This document shows, one piece after another, positions 8,665-17,025 of a stretch of DNA of 64,000 bases. Made by a program: the position numbers and the translations under genes. Each line of letters starts with the position of its first letter. Within the stretch, counting starts at the first letter, position 1. The notes beneath the pieces are model-generated. The model was not told the origin of the DNA, searched no databases, and saw only the letters and a list, made by a program, of their open reading frames with translations. Origin of the DNA: Cyanobacteria bacterium SZAS-4 (GTDB lineage: Bacteria; Cyanobacteriota; Vampirovibrionia; Obscuribacterales; Obscuribacteraceae); NCBI GenBank assembly GCA_018266255.1, contig JAFEAT010000014.1:372001-436000 (forward strand), written 5' to 3'.

Positions 8665-9386
8665 CCTCTGGATGAATCTACTAGCATGTAACCCGCAGAA
8701 CGAATGGTTCTTATAAAGCGAGGATTTTTTGCATCATCTCCCATTTTTTTGCGTAATGATGAAATGTGCACATCGATCGAACGATCCGTAATGTCGTACG
8801 TGCGGTCTCTGATGTCGTTCAATATTTGCTCTCGTGATCTGATGCGATGCGGTGCCTGAGCCAGCGCAAGCAGTAAGTCATACTCCACGGCTGTCAATGT
8901 CACTGTCTCGCCTTCGACCGTAACTCGTCTTGTGAGCAAATCAATTTGTATACAACCAACCACAATTTCATTCGACGAGGCGGCTTGCGTGCGTGTCGTT
9001 CGTCGAAGAACCGCGCGCAGTCTCGCCAACAGTTCTCTTGGCGAGAAGCTCTTAGGCAGATAGTCGTCTGCTCCAATCTCTAAGCCTACAATGCGATCCG
9101 TTTCATCGCTCAGAGCAGTTAACATCAAGACAGGAACATTGGAAAATTCCCGCAGCTTTCGAAGGATCTCATAACCACTCATGCCGGGCAGCATGATGTC
9201 CAAAATGATTGCGTCCCACGGCTTTGCAGCCGCAGTTTGCAACGCTTGCGCTCCATCGTGCACAAACGAAACTGAAAAATCGTGCCGTGATAAATATTCC
9301 GAAATTAGGCGGCAAAATTTTATATCGTCATCGACGATTAGTAGTTGCATCGGTTCGCTTGTTTGAACTGACGGAGGATCTGCCAT
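8661..9386 (-). CDS. OmpR/CpxR-family response regulator
   Basis: A DNA-binding response regulator, partner of the downstream kinase. The receiver domain has LLIVDDDIKF with the acidic pair, phospho-acceptor Asp63 in DAIILDIMLPG, and Lys in DYLPKSF. A winged-helix effector domain follows (TAVEYDLLLALA, DRSIDVHISSLRKKMG, IRTIRSAGYMLV). I chose the ATG at 9386 (241 residues) over an upstream TTG because agagaaag lies just before it and the upstream residues are not family-like. The genes are translationally coupled. Two inverted repeats at 9422-9447 lie 35-60 bases upstream of the start and may be an operator. Confidence 0.92.
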   Translation of the reverse strand: MADPPSVQTSEPMQLLIVDDDIKFCRLISEYLSRHDFSVSFVHDGAQALQTAAAKPWDAIILDIMLPGMSGYEILRKLREFSNVPVLMLTALSDETDRIVGLEIGADDYLPKSFSPRELLARLRAVLRRTTRTQAASSNEIVVGCIQIDLLTRRVTVEGETVTLTAVEYDLLLALAQAPHRIRSREQILNDIRDRTYDITDRSIDVHISSLRKKMGDDAKNPRFIRTIRSAGYMLVDSSRG

Positions 9387-9421
9387 AACTTTCTCTTTTC
9401 TGTATTTAACTACGGTACTGT

Positions 9422-9447
9422 AAAGGAATGATTTCCTTTGCAAAGGA
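9422..9447. promoter_or_regulatory. Overlapping inverted repeats upstream of the response regulator
   Basis: AAAGGAA-TGAT-TTCCTTT (9422-9439) overlaps the perfect 14-bp palindrome TCCTTTGCAAAGGA (9434-9447). Neither is followed by a T-run on the minus strand, so an operator is more likely than a terminator. OmpR-type regulators usually bind direct repeats, so a different regulator may be involved. Confidence 0.35.
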
Positions 9448-9583
9448 TTTTTAAAACTTACTGCTCGTTGAGAGAATCATATACCGCGTTGCAGTCAACT
9501 GGAGCGGGTAACGAAGCTCTGATTGCCAAATATGAGTTTATCGAAAATGCGTTCGGATGCTCTCGGTTTGTGATCTGGTTGTT

Positions 9584-10327
9584 TTAAGGTGGAGACACGC
9601 GTACATCCGACGAAAATTCGAAATCAAATTTATCGCCAGCTGCTATTTCGATCTTCTTTCCTTTGTCTGTTTTGAATGCATTACAATCAGGCGGAGGCAG
9701 TGGACGGTACGGCGTTGTGACGAACAACGATTGCCAAACTAATTTCTTGCCGCCTCTAACAAATGGAATGGCGTCGCCTTTTACCAGAAGCTTTCCGCCA
9801 GCTGTATTGATTTTTCCGTAAGCAGGTGAATTAAGTGAGTCGAATCGCAGTTGCAGCGCAACGAGCTTCGCTGATGGTGGTATCAATGACTGACCGTCAA
9901 GCACTGTTCCTTTGATTATTGTGCCTTTGGGCAAAAGCACAGCTTTTTCCAGGAGAATATCTTGTGCAGTTGACACGGAAAACTCCTCTCCTGGTCGATT
10001 CTTATCGCTGCTCAAGTTCGTGTCAAAAATGACAGACACTCTCGTTCCTTTAGGAATGAAAATGACAAAGCCTTTTTTCATCAACTCTTGAATGCCAGGG
10101 TCGATTGCAGATTTAGCGCTATCGGATATTGCGCTTCCGGTCGATTCCTTGTCGGTTGTCGTTTTGTTGAGTGTCGCGGTATCGGGCGTAACGCTATCGG
10201 GTGTAGCCTTTTTGACAGCAGCAGAGGGCGAAATTTCTTGTGTTGGCGACGCTGCGTTCGATTCTGGTAAAAAACTCAGCAGTGTTACTGCTGAAAGTAT
10301 GGGGAGCAGTGTTTTTGTGTTTCTCAT
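9584..10327 (-). CDS. Secreted protein of unknown function
   Basis: I do not recognise this protein. Starting at the ATG at 10327, which is preceded by a GGGGGAT ribosome-binding site, it has 247 residues. It begins with a signal peptide (RNTKTLLPILSAVTLLSF, cut near SNA-AS) and a Ser/Thr/Pro-rich linker to about residue 65. A compact beta-rich domain follows with KGTRVSVIFDTNLSSD, RPGEEFSVST and LLPKGTIIKGTVLDG. The KGT..V.FDT..S and LP.GT.I.G.V pattern resembles the beta-barrel of VirB10/TrbI-like proteins, but the likeness is loose and there is no secretion-system context. It lies upstream of the response regulator on the same strand, 197 bases away. Confidence 0.6.
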   Translation of the reverse strand: MRNTKTLLPILSAVTLLSFLPESNAASPTQEISPSAAVKKATPDSVTPDTATLNKTTTDKESTGSAISDSAKSAIDPGIQELMKKGFVIFIPKGTRVSVIFDTNLSSDKNRPGEEFSVSTAQDILLEKAVLLPKGTIIKGTVLDGQSLIPPSAKLVALQLRFDSLNSPAYGKINTAGGKLLVKGDAIPFVRGGKKLVWQSLFVTTPYRPLPPPDCNAFKTDKGKKIEIAAGDKFDFEFSSDVRVSPP

Positions 10328-10366
10328 ATCCCCCAAGTTTATACGAAACACAAGCAGAAAAGAGAA

Positions 10367-10388
10367 TGCCACCAATCTCTTGGTGGCA
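10367..10388 (-). terminator. Intrinsic terminator after the frameshifted acetyltransferase
   Basis: TGCCACCAA/TTGGTGGCA is a perfect 9-bp stem with a 4-base loop. On the minus strand it is followed by ttctcttttctg, so it would end the transcript from the gene at 10570-11240. Confidence 0.6.
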
Positions 10389-10569
10389 CCCGCCCCTTTC
10401 TTCAACTTGTGTTCGGTCGCGCCTGTTCGGCGGTTACTGATTATTGAAAACCAAACATCGTAGCTGCTTGTTTGTGTCTTCTTTTATCGTTCCGTGCTCC
10501 TCGCGCCTCACATAAACACAATACGAAATCACTTGTGTCGTAGGCATGACAGCTTGAACAAATTTCTGT

Positions 10570-11240
10570 TTATGCTGGTTTCAGAACTGAAAAGATGAAT
10601 TGGCGGCGTGTTTTAAATCCTACTGCTTCGTAGCTTTTGATTCCCGCAAGATTTTCTGAGCGAACGTGCAACATCGGTGTGTTGCCGCCAACGACGATTC
10701 GGTGGGAGATTTCGTGCACCAGCGCGCGCGCATAGCCTTTTCCCTGGTGGTCAGGATGCGTGCAGACGGCGCTGACTTCATCGTAGCCAGGAACTTTCAT
10801 GCGCTGCCCAGCCATTGCAATTATTTTTCCGTCCTCTTTGATTGCCAGAAACGTTCCAAAATCGATTGTACGGTCCGAAAATGGTCCGGGTTGAGTAAGC
10901 ATCACAAGCGCTTTCATCTCGGGCACGTCCGCGTCTGTCAGCACTTCCATTGGGTAGGTTTTGCAGTCCTTAAGTTGATCGCAAACCATTGAGAGACGGC
11001 AAATTTCGCTGAGCAAATAAAAGTAGAAGGAATTGAAGTATCGGTTTGCGAGCAAAGTCCGAGCCGCTGATTTTTGGCTGTAATTTTGGCGAGAGATTGA
11101 AAAGCGGCTTCTGTTTCTGATTCCATGCCGGCTAGGGTTGTGTAAGAGGGCAGATAACGTCTCGCTAGGTCGTCCCCTTCAGACAAATCTTTATGCCGAG
11201 TTGTTAGGGCGCTCCAGATTGGATTGTCGAGCGGATTCAT
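10570..11240 (-). pseudogene. GNAT acetyltransferase broken by a one-base frameshift
   Basis: Two frames together make one recognisable GNAT protein. The first (11240 down to about 11055) encodes the N-terminal LDNPIWSALTTRHKDL, typical of the start of this family. The second (about 11058 down to 10570) encodes VPEMKALVMLTQPGPFSDRT, the acetyl-CoA-binding AVCTHPDHQGKGYARALV and a family-like C-terminus. The frames join if one T is added to the TTT at 11054-11056, giving a product of about 223 residues. So either a T was lost (mutation or sequencing error) or the ribosome shifts there. Both halves look well conserved, suggesting the break is recent or artificial. Confidence 0.7.
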
Positions 11241-11459
11241 TGAGTTTGCCCCGTTTGGATTGCCTGACCAGATTACCTGGTCGAGTGTCTAAATTGGCTT
11301 TAGGTATATATAATCGGATCGTTTCGCGTATGTGATTCTGCTCCCGATTGTGCTGACAAATGATCGAGCACTTGGTAATAGAACCGATCTGCAGATCAGC
11401 TGTTAATCAGTGATTCTACGCTAATCGAAAATTCGATCCTTAAAAACAAATTGGGGTAG

Positions 11460-11475
11460 TGGAATAAATTTTGCA
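11460..11475 (+). promoter_or_regulatory. Candidate sigma-54-type (-24/-12) promoter of RNA copy 2
   Basis: TGGAATAAATTTTGCA has the same TGG and TTGCA spacing as the block before copy 1. TACACT (11482-11487) is the alternative sigma-70 -10. Similarity between the copies continues upstream (gatccttaaa, ttggggta, and tgttaatcag farther away). Confidence 0.4.
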
Positions 11476-11485
11476 GTCGGATACA

Positions 11486-11704
11486 CTAATTACATCAACG
11501 GTGAGTGCTTACTTAAATGATAAGCACTTTGAGCCGAGGAGCTTTACGGAAACGACAGGTCGGCGCTGACCAGAAACGTTAGTAAGTAGCTCGATGTGCG
11601 AGAAGGACTGACTGAATCGTACATAGATATTGAGCCCACATCGCAAGGGGCAGTCAGGCAATAGCTTAAACACCATCGCAGATTTATCTGGATGGTGTTT
11701 TTGT
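11486..11704 (+). ncRNA. Structured small RNA, copy 2 of 2 (unknown family)
   Basis: Second copy of the RNA at 5623-5842, same orientation, about 5.9 kb away. The 5' hairpin is a perfect 8-bp stem AGTGCTTA/TAAGCACT (11504-11528). TTTAC/GTAAG pairs 11543-11547 with 11582-11586. GGTC/GACC and CTGACTG/CAGTCAG (11608-11614 with 11651-11657) are unchanged from copy 1. A local CTCG/CGAG hairpin occurs near 11590-11602 where copy 1 can form GTCC/GGAC instead. No protein gene is credible between 11241 and 11887, and the downstream gene is convergent, so this is not a leader. The remaining intergenic DNA shows nothing else I can identify. Confidence 0.7.
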
Positions 11705-11707
11705 TTT
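11669..11707 (+). terminator. Intrinsic terminator of RNA copy 2
   Basis: AACACCATC/GATGGTGTT with an inner CAGA/TCTG extension, followed by TTTGTTTTT. The lower stem differs from copy 1 by compensated changes. Confidence 0.85.
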
Positions 11708-11887
11708 TCGCGACATGAGGTTGTCGGAACGACCGGAGCACATCTCGGCCAGGCACCTTCACTGTCCTCACGTATGCGAGTTTATGACTCCGCCCGCGGT
11801 GGCGACAAGTAACGTGCCCAGCGCAAGCAGGGCACGGAAATCTCCAATGCTGAGAGCTCAATTAAGCTACGCTCGTCATCCCGTTTG

Positions 11888-14800
11888 TTAAAGGGTCAGG
11901 TGATCCTTAGAAACCGCGCAAAGATTTTGAATACGCTGGCAAGTCATGGGCAAATCCATGTCTAGAAATTCATTTTTTCCAGTGAGCTGTTCTCGCGCTT
12001 CTTTGATTGCCTGCTTGATGGCGATGTATGTTGAGGCGCCCAGCGTGTAAGAAGACTCAGTGAATGACTTCGACATCTTCACCGCGTGTCTCTCTGCGAG
12101 CGCTTCGCGTTGATTGCGTGCCTCGTCAACTGGATGCAAACGGACTCTGAAATCAATGGGGATAGTTTTAGTGCACGGCGGCTTGTAGCTCCAGATGTTG
12201 TCTGTTACCAACTTTCCGTTGTGGTCGTAAATTAACTCCTCAGTGGTGGCAAAGCCGATGCCCTGAACGAATCCGCCTTCGAGCTGTCCGATATCGATTG
12301 CCGGGTTGGGCGATTTATTCACATCGCAAACGACATCAGCTCGGAGTATTTTGAACTCACCTGTGAGTACGTCGATTTCGACTTCGGTTACGGCAGCGCC
12401 ATAAGCAAAGTAAAGGAACGGTTTACCACGCGGGTTGCGCTCGGTCGGTCCCTTGTAGTGTGGGGTTTTATACAGTTCGGCGACACTTAAATTGACGCGT
12501 TCGAACCAGGCTTTGAAGACTATTTCAGGCCATTTCTCAGACCAGTTTTCACGCCAGTGCTCGATGCGGTTGTGCGGCGTAAACTGCTCCAAATCGCGGC
12601 AGAGGTTTTCCAACCGTTTGCGCAAGACTCGGCAAGCCTGCTCGACTGCACCCCCGTTCAAATCAAAACCGGTTGATGCTGCGGTTGCTGGTGCGTTCGG
12701 AATGGTATCAGTATTGTTGCCACCAACTCGCACCATCGACAGTGGTATGCCCAGAGTGTTCGCCGCCAGCTGAGCCATCTTGGTATTCAGGCCTTGCCCC
12801 ATCTCGACGCCGCCGTGATAGACAAGCACCGACGCGTCTGCCATGTTCACTGTCACCATCGCGCTCGATGAATTCAACGAACCACGCGGCTCGGTAAATC
12901 CAATTCCGTGCTTCTGGGGCACCATAACAATTGACCGCTTGCGCCAGCGATTCTTGCTGTTGAATTGATCAACTTCCTTCCGCCGTTTTTCGAACTCAGA
13001 CGACTTGTATAAGTCATCCCAGATCTCGCGAATATTGCAGAAGTCGAGTTCTTGTCCGAAGTGTGTCACGTCATAAGAGTCTTTTGTGCCGTTGCGATAC
13101 ATATTCTTGTAGCGAATTTCCTCGGCTGTCACCTTTCGGCCCAGATCCTTCGTTAACTGCCAGGCGACGTGCTCGATTGCATTTTCGGTGATCGCCCAGG
13201 CCTGCACCACACCAAAAGTTCGGAAGGCCGTGTTGCTAGCCTTATTGGTTCTGTAAGCCGTTCCGTTTGCTTGCAGCGTTTCAATCATGTATGCCTGGTC
13301 GGCATTGAGCAGGCTCGAATCCATCACTGCGAAAGTGCAGTCGTATGTGTCTCCGGCGTCAGAATTGAGATCGATGCGCATTGCTTTAATGATGCCGTCT
13401 CGCGTGTAGGCAACGTGATACTCACCCGAATACGGGTGCCGTTTGCCGACCGCCTGCATGTCTGTAGAGCGGTCATACATCAATCGCACGCCTCTTTTAG
13501 CTTTGCGCGCTGCTACAGCCGCCTGCGCACCGACAATATTGGCGCGGTGCTGCTTGCCACCAAATCCGCCACCAACTTGCTCGATGACAACGGAGATCTG
13601 ATTGTTCTTCACGCCGAGCGCCCGAGCGATTGTGCCTTGCGTGCCATTAGGATTCTGCGTCGAGCAATGCACTGTCATTTGATCGTGCGGACCAGGCACA
13701 GCCAGGGCGCACATTCCTTCTAGATAGAAATGTGCCTGAGCTGAAGTGCTGAATCTGCCAAATACTACGTCGGTTCCCGGTAGCGGTTTCTTTGGATTCT
13801 CAAGCCATTCCATATTGCTGCCATCGCGCGTGATGGTGGGAATGCGCTGCTGAATGTCTTCGTCTTCATGCTTGGCTTTGCGCACTTGTGGCATCGCCGT
13901 ATTTTGTTTGATCGCTTCTTCGATCGTAATGACGGCGGGCAGGTCTTCGTACTGTATGCACTCTTTCTCGATGAATTGTGCCGCATCGCGTGCGGTTAGT
14001 ATGGTCTCTGCCAACACCATGCCGATCGGTGCGCCGACTGAAGTGACAACCGTGTCTGAAAAAATTGGATCATCGTCACCAAGTCCGACGTAACGCTCTC
14101 CGCCTTCGGGCACGTCTTCGCAGGTAATCAGGTCTTTGAAGTCAGGAAACTGCTTTTTCAGTAGTTCTTTCAGCGCGCTTAGCCCATTCACGTTTTTAGT
14201 GAATGAAAATTTGGCATGCGGGCGGCCGCTTTTTACCATGGCACCGTGCAAGCCACCAACAGGTAAGGTCAGATCGAGGGTGTATTTAATTTCTCCTGAT
14301 GCTTGCACGAACGCAGCGCGCTTGATCACTGGCTGAGTCAATGGATAGAGCTCTGGATATTCTTGATACTCCTGCTTGCCCTGGGAGAGTGGGCGCTCGT
14401 CGTGAAATGCGCCCGATATGTTCTCCGGTGACACCGTAGACGGTGCCACAGCCATAGCCACGTGCAAGAAGAATTTGTAGAAGAAGTTTAGCGCCAGCTG
14501 CATTCTATATTCGTTGGTGAAGCCCTCTTCATCCATCGGTATTGTGATTTCGGCGACTTCGGCTGAAAGTGTGTCGAGCGCAGCCTTCAACGTATCGTTG
14601 TTCCAGGCTTTGCCTTCCATGAACTTCTCTGTCTTTGGCATACGACAGTTGATTGAAGCTAAGCCACCAAATACGATGCAAGCCTGCCCCGGCAGTACCT
14701 TGCCGCTTTCGTCCAGGCAGACGCGCAAGCCTGCGTTTACAACAGGGTGTGCCATCTGCACTCGGCGGGCAATTCTGTATGTTTGAACATATTCGCGCTG

Positions 14801-16060
14801 TCGTGTGAAGGGTATGTGGAAAGAGAGAATCACGGCGTCATCAGGCAGAGTCGAAACGGCAGGCATATCTGTCAGCAGCCATGTTCTCTTGCCACCTTCA
14901 AATGTTGCCGCGGCGATGGTCAGCGAAGCACCAAGGGCACCGAATACGGTGAATATGTCAGAAGGGAATGGTCCGCCATGTTCGGCGTGGTCGCGAGTCA
15001 TGAAGATATTTCCGGCAACGCTGCCTGCACTCCTCACCTGATATCCGGCAACGAATGCACCGTGCCGTTTCAATTCTTGCAAGCCTTTCGTTTGATCGAC
15101 ATCTCGTTTAGCGATAACCCCGGCTGCGAAATCTAGTAGTTCTTGAATAGGAACGGCTGCTCCGACAACAAGTCCATCGTCTGTTTCGCGGATTTCTGAC
15201 AGTTCGCGAATTGCTGTCAAATCGATAAAGATACGTGGCTTCTCATCTTGATAGATGCCTGCGGCTGTGTTGCCCACGACTAGCTTGACGTTCGCCTTGC
15301 CGTATTCTTGGCTGAATTTCTTCTTCAGATTTTGCACCTGCTCTAAACTTGACGGACGGAACCATTCAGAGCGTTGTCCAGTAAAGTGCAGATCAGTCAT
15401 TGGCAATTGGTGCGACGGTAGCTCGTCGAGGTTTATCTGAGTGAGTTCAGATTTGCAATGAATTTTGAAGGCAGGGTCTACCATGCAATTTTGTGATTGG
15501 TCGCACGATTTATCGTAGTCACTCGCCAAAGTGCGCATGGCCTGCAGAATTGGACGATATCCGGTGCAACGACAAAGATTGCCACCAAAGCTGTCTTCGA
15601 TTTCCTGTTCAGTTGCTTGCGGATGTTTTTGCAAAAGCGCGTGCGTGTTCATAACGAATCCAGGCGTACAAAATCCGCACTGGCTGCCGTTGTTTTTCGC
15701 GATACAAAACTGCGTGGGGTCGAGTCCGTCCTGCACGTTGCCAATGCCTTCGGTCGTGGTGACGACCGTACCGTCGACGGCACACAATGGTTTCAGGCAA
15801 GCGTTGATTGCGCGGTGCACAGGCGAGCCGTCGACAGAACTGCGGTGCGAAATCATCACGGTGCAGGCACCGCATCCACCTTGCTCACAAACGACCTTGG
15901 TACCTGTGTATCCAGCCTTGCGAAGATATTCTGTCAGCATCAACGACGGATCTGGATTGTGGACTTGCACACGAGAGCCATTCAACCAAAATACGAGCTG
16001 GTCAGAGTACGCGACTTCTTCGTCACGACGCTTTTTGTCACTAACTGTCGATTCGGACAT
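11888..16060 (-). CDS. Xanthine dehydrogenase, single-chain molybdenum hydroxylase
   Basis: Oxidises hypoxanthine/xanthine or a related heterocycle using a molybdenum cofactor, two [2Fe-2S] clusters and FAD. Domains in order: plant-type [2Fe-2S] (CEQGGCGACTVM), second [2Fe-2S] (CGFCTPGFVMN and CRCTGYRP), FAD-binding domain from about 225 (KLVVGNTAAGIY, AGSVAGNI), then the molybdopterin domains (EQVGGGFGGKQHR, FRTFGVVQAW). The active-site glutamate appears to be kept in FTESSYTLGAS near residue 1335, where VGEPP is usual. All parts lie on one 1,390-residue chain, as in eukaryotes; most bacteria split them. I start at the ATG at 16060, which has GGAGG 8 bases upstream and overlaps the previous stop by one base (TAATG), rather than 15 bases earlier. 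Last gene of a three-gene operon. The exact substrate is not proven. Confidence 0.88.
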   Translation of the reverse strand: MSESTVSDKKRRDEEVAYSDQLVFWLNGSRVQVHNPDPSLMLTEYLRKAGYTGTKVVCEQGGCGACTVMISHRSSVDGSPVHRAINACLKPLCAVDGTVVTTTEGIGNVQDGLDPTQFCIAKNNGSQCGFCTPGFVMNTHALLQKHPQATEQEIEDSFGGNLCRCTGYRPILQAMRTLASDYDKSCDQSQNCMVDPAFKIHCKSELTQINLDELPSHQLPMTDLHFTGQRSEWFRPSSLEQVQNLKKKFSQEYGKANVKLVVGNTAAGIYQDEKPRIFIDLTAIRELSEIRETDDGLVVGAAVPIQELLDFAAGVIAKRDVDQTKGLQELKRHGAFVAGYQVRSAGSVAGNIFMTRDHAEHGGPFPSDIFTVFGALGASLTIAAATFEGGKRTWLLTDMPAVSTLPDDAVILSFHIPFTRQREYVQTYRIARRVQMAHPVVNAGLRVCLDESGKVLPGQACIVFGGLASINCRMPKTEKFMEGKAWNNDTLKAALDTLSAEVAEITIPMDEEGFTNEYRMQLALNFFYKFFLHVAMAVAPSTVSPENISGAFHDERPLSQGKQEYQEYPELYPLTQPVIKRAAFVQASGEIKYTLDLTLPVGGLHGAMVKSGRPHAKFSFTKNVNGLSALKELLKKQFPDFKDLITCEDVPEGGERYVGLGDDDPIFSDTVVTSVGAPIGMVLAETILTARDAAQFIEKECIQYEDLPAVITIEEAIKQNTAMPQVRKAKHEDEDIQQRIPTITRDGSNMEWLENPKKPLPGTDVVFGRFSTSAQAHFYLEGMCALAVPGPHDQMTVHCSTQNPNGTQGTIARALGVKNNQISVVIEQVGGGFGGKQHRANIVGAQAAVAARKAKRGVRLMYDRSTDMQAVGKRHPYSGEYHVAYTRDGIIKAMRIDLNSDAGDTYDCTFAVMDSSLLNADQAYMIETLQANGTAYRTNKASNTAFRTFGVVQAWAITENAIEHVAWQLTKDLGRKVTAEEIRYKNMYRNGTKDSYDVTHFGQELDFCNIREIWDDLYKSSEFEKRRKEVDQFNSKNRWRKRSIVMVPQKHGIGFTEPRGSLNSSSAMVTVNMADASVLVYHGGVEMGQGLNTKMAQLAANTLGIPLSMVRVGGNNTDTIPNAPATAASTGFDLNGGAVEQACRVLRKRLENLCRDLEQFTPHNRIEHWRENWSEKWPEIVFKAWFERVNLSVAELYKTPHYKGPTERNPRGKPFLYFAYGAAVTEVEIDVLTGEFKILRADVVCDVNKSPNPAIDIGQLEGGFVQGIGFATTEELIYDHNGKLVTDNIWSYKPPCTKTIPIDFRVRLHPVDEARNQREALAERHAVKMSKSFTESSYTLGASTYIAIKQAIKEAREQLTGKNEFLDMDLPMTCQRIQNLCAVSKDHLTL

Positions 16061-17025
16061 TAGAACAACCTCCATAAAAGCGCTATCTCTAACGCGAACA
16101 ATACAACAACCAGCGCAAAACTAGCCGGACTCACCCACGCTGGTGTGTCCTTTTTAGGAAATAGCCACGGCGTAAAAGCTTTAATCGAGAGCGGCATGGT
16201 TACCCATGTCGTTAAGGCGACGCTAATGGAATTACCAATGAAGTTAGCAATTGCCGGATTCAATTCGTGCAACTGCGGGTTCAAATAACGAATCTCGAGC
16301 ATGACGATTGGATACAATCCCAGCAGAACCAACATCGCAGTCTTCCAATTTGGTGGTCCCTTTCCGCCCGTCTCCTGCGCAGGAAACCAGCCTGGAAAAG
16401 ATCCTGCTACGGTCTGGTAGTCGGTAGAACTGACCAACGGTTCGGCAAGTGTCAAAAGCTTTTTGCGCTCTTCTGAAACGAACCAATCATCTAATGCATC
16501 GGGCGAGTCGAATCGAATCAATGTTGTCCAGACACCCGGAGTTTTCTTGGTTGGTGGCTGTAAGTAAACACCGCGATAACCTCGCCGCTTCGCCTGCGCC
16601 GATTGAAACTGTTTCTCGAATTCGAGATAAGTCGGTTCCAAACCAGATTTTACCTGGGTGACAATCGCCACCGCGACACTACCAATGGTGCCATGGCTGG
16701 AACTGACCGCATCTGTCAAAGTGATTTCGTTCGCTGCGATTTTTGCTGCCATTTCTTCCAACAGTTTCAAGCGATCTGCATTCGCTTTCCATTCGGACAT
16801 TAACTGCTCACTGTGAAATCGCTGCACCAATGTCCACACATGTTCATCGGGCGAGCTCGACGGAATGATTTCTGCGGACAAAACCGCTCCGCTTTCCACG
16901 CCCACCATCATCAAGCGTGCGAGCCAATTCACGTGCTCGCCGGCATCTCCGCTGTTTACCGACATTTTCGTCAGGCAAACGGTGTCGGCTGGAGGTGGCG
17001 CTGAGTTTGTGGAAGATTGAGTCAT
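16060..17025 (-). CDS. Membrane protein with two antibiotic-biosynthesis-monooxygenase (ABM) domains
   Basis: A 321-residue protein resembling the ABM-superfamily membrane proteins. Two small ferredoxin-like ABM repeats are visible, about residues 17-95 (VWTLVQRFHSEQLMSEW) and about 108-195 (FEKQFQSAQAKRRGYRGVYL, VWTTLIRFDSPDALDDW). A Trp/Pro-rich stretch (FPGWFP) leads to three membrane segments, about 227-245, 262-285 and 300-320. It overlaps the upstream gene by 4 bases (ATGA) and xanthine dehydrogenase by one, so the three are surely co-translated. It might anchor or feed electrons to the dehydrogenase, but this is inference from position only. The ABM motifs are by-eye matches. Confidence 0.7.
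   Translation of the reverse strand: MTQSSTNSAPPPADTVCLTKMSVNSGDAGEHVNWLARLMMVGVESGAVLSAEIIPSSSPDEHVWTLVQRFHSEQLMSEWKANADRLKLLEEMAAKIAANEITLTDAVSSSHGTIGSVAVAIVTQVKSGLEPTYLEFEKQFQSAQAKRRGYRGVYLQPPTKKTPGVWTTLIRFDSPDALDDWFVSEERKKLLTLAEPLVSSTDYQTVAGSFPGWFPAQETGGKGPPNWKTAMLVLLGLYPIVMLEIRYLNPQLHELNPAIANFIGNSISVALTTWVTMPLSIKAFTPWLFPKKDTPAWVSPASFALVVVLFALEIALLWRLF

Noticed and set aside
11544..11861. Minus-strand reading frame of 105 codons across RNA copy 2
   Set aside because: Same reason as copy 1; no ribosome-binding site and no family likeness.
13169..13723. Plus-strand frame of 184 codons inside xanthine dehydrogenase, and similar frames at 15497-16124
   Set aside because: Shadows of a firmly identified gene on the other strand.
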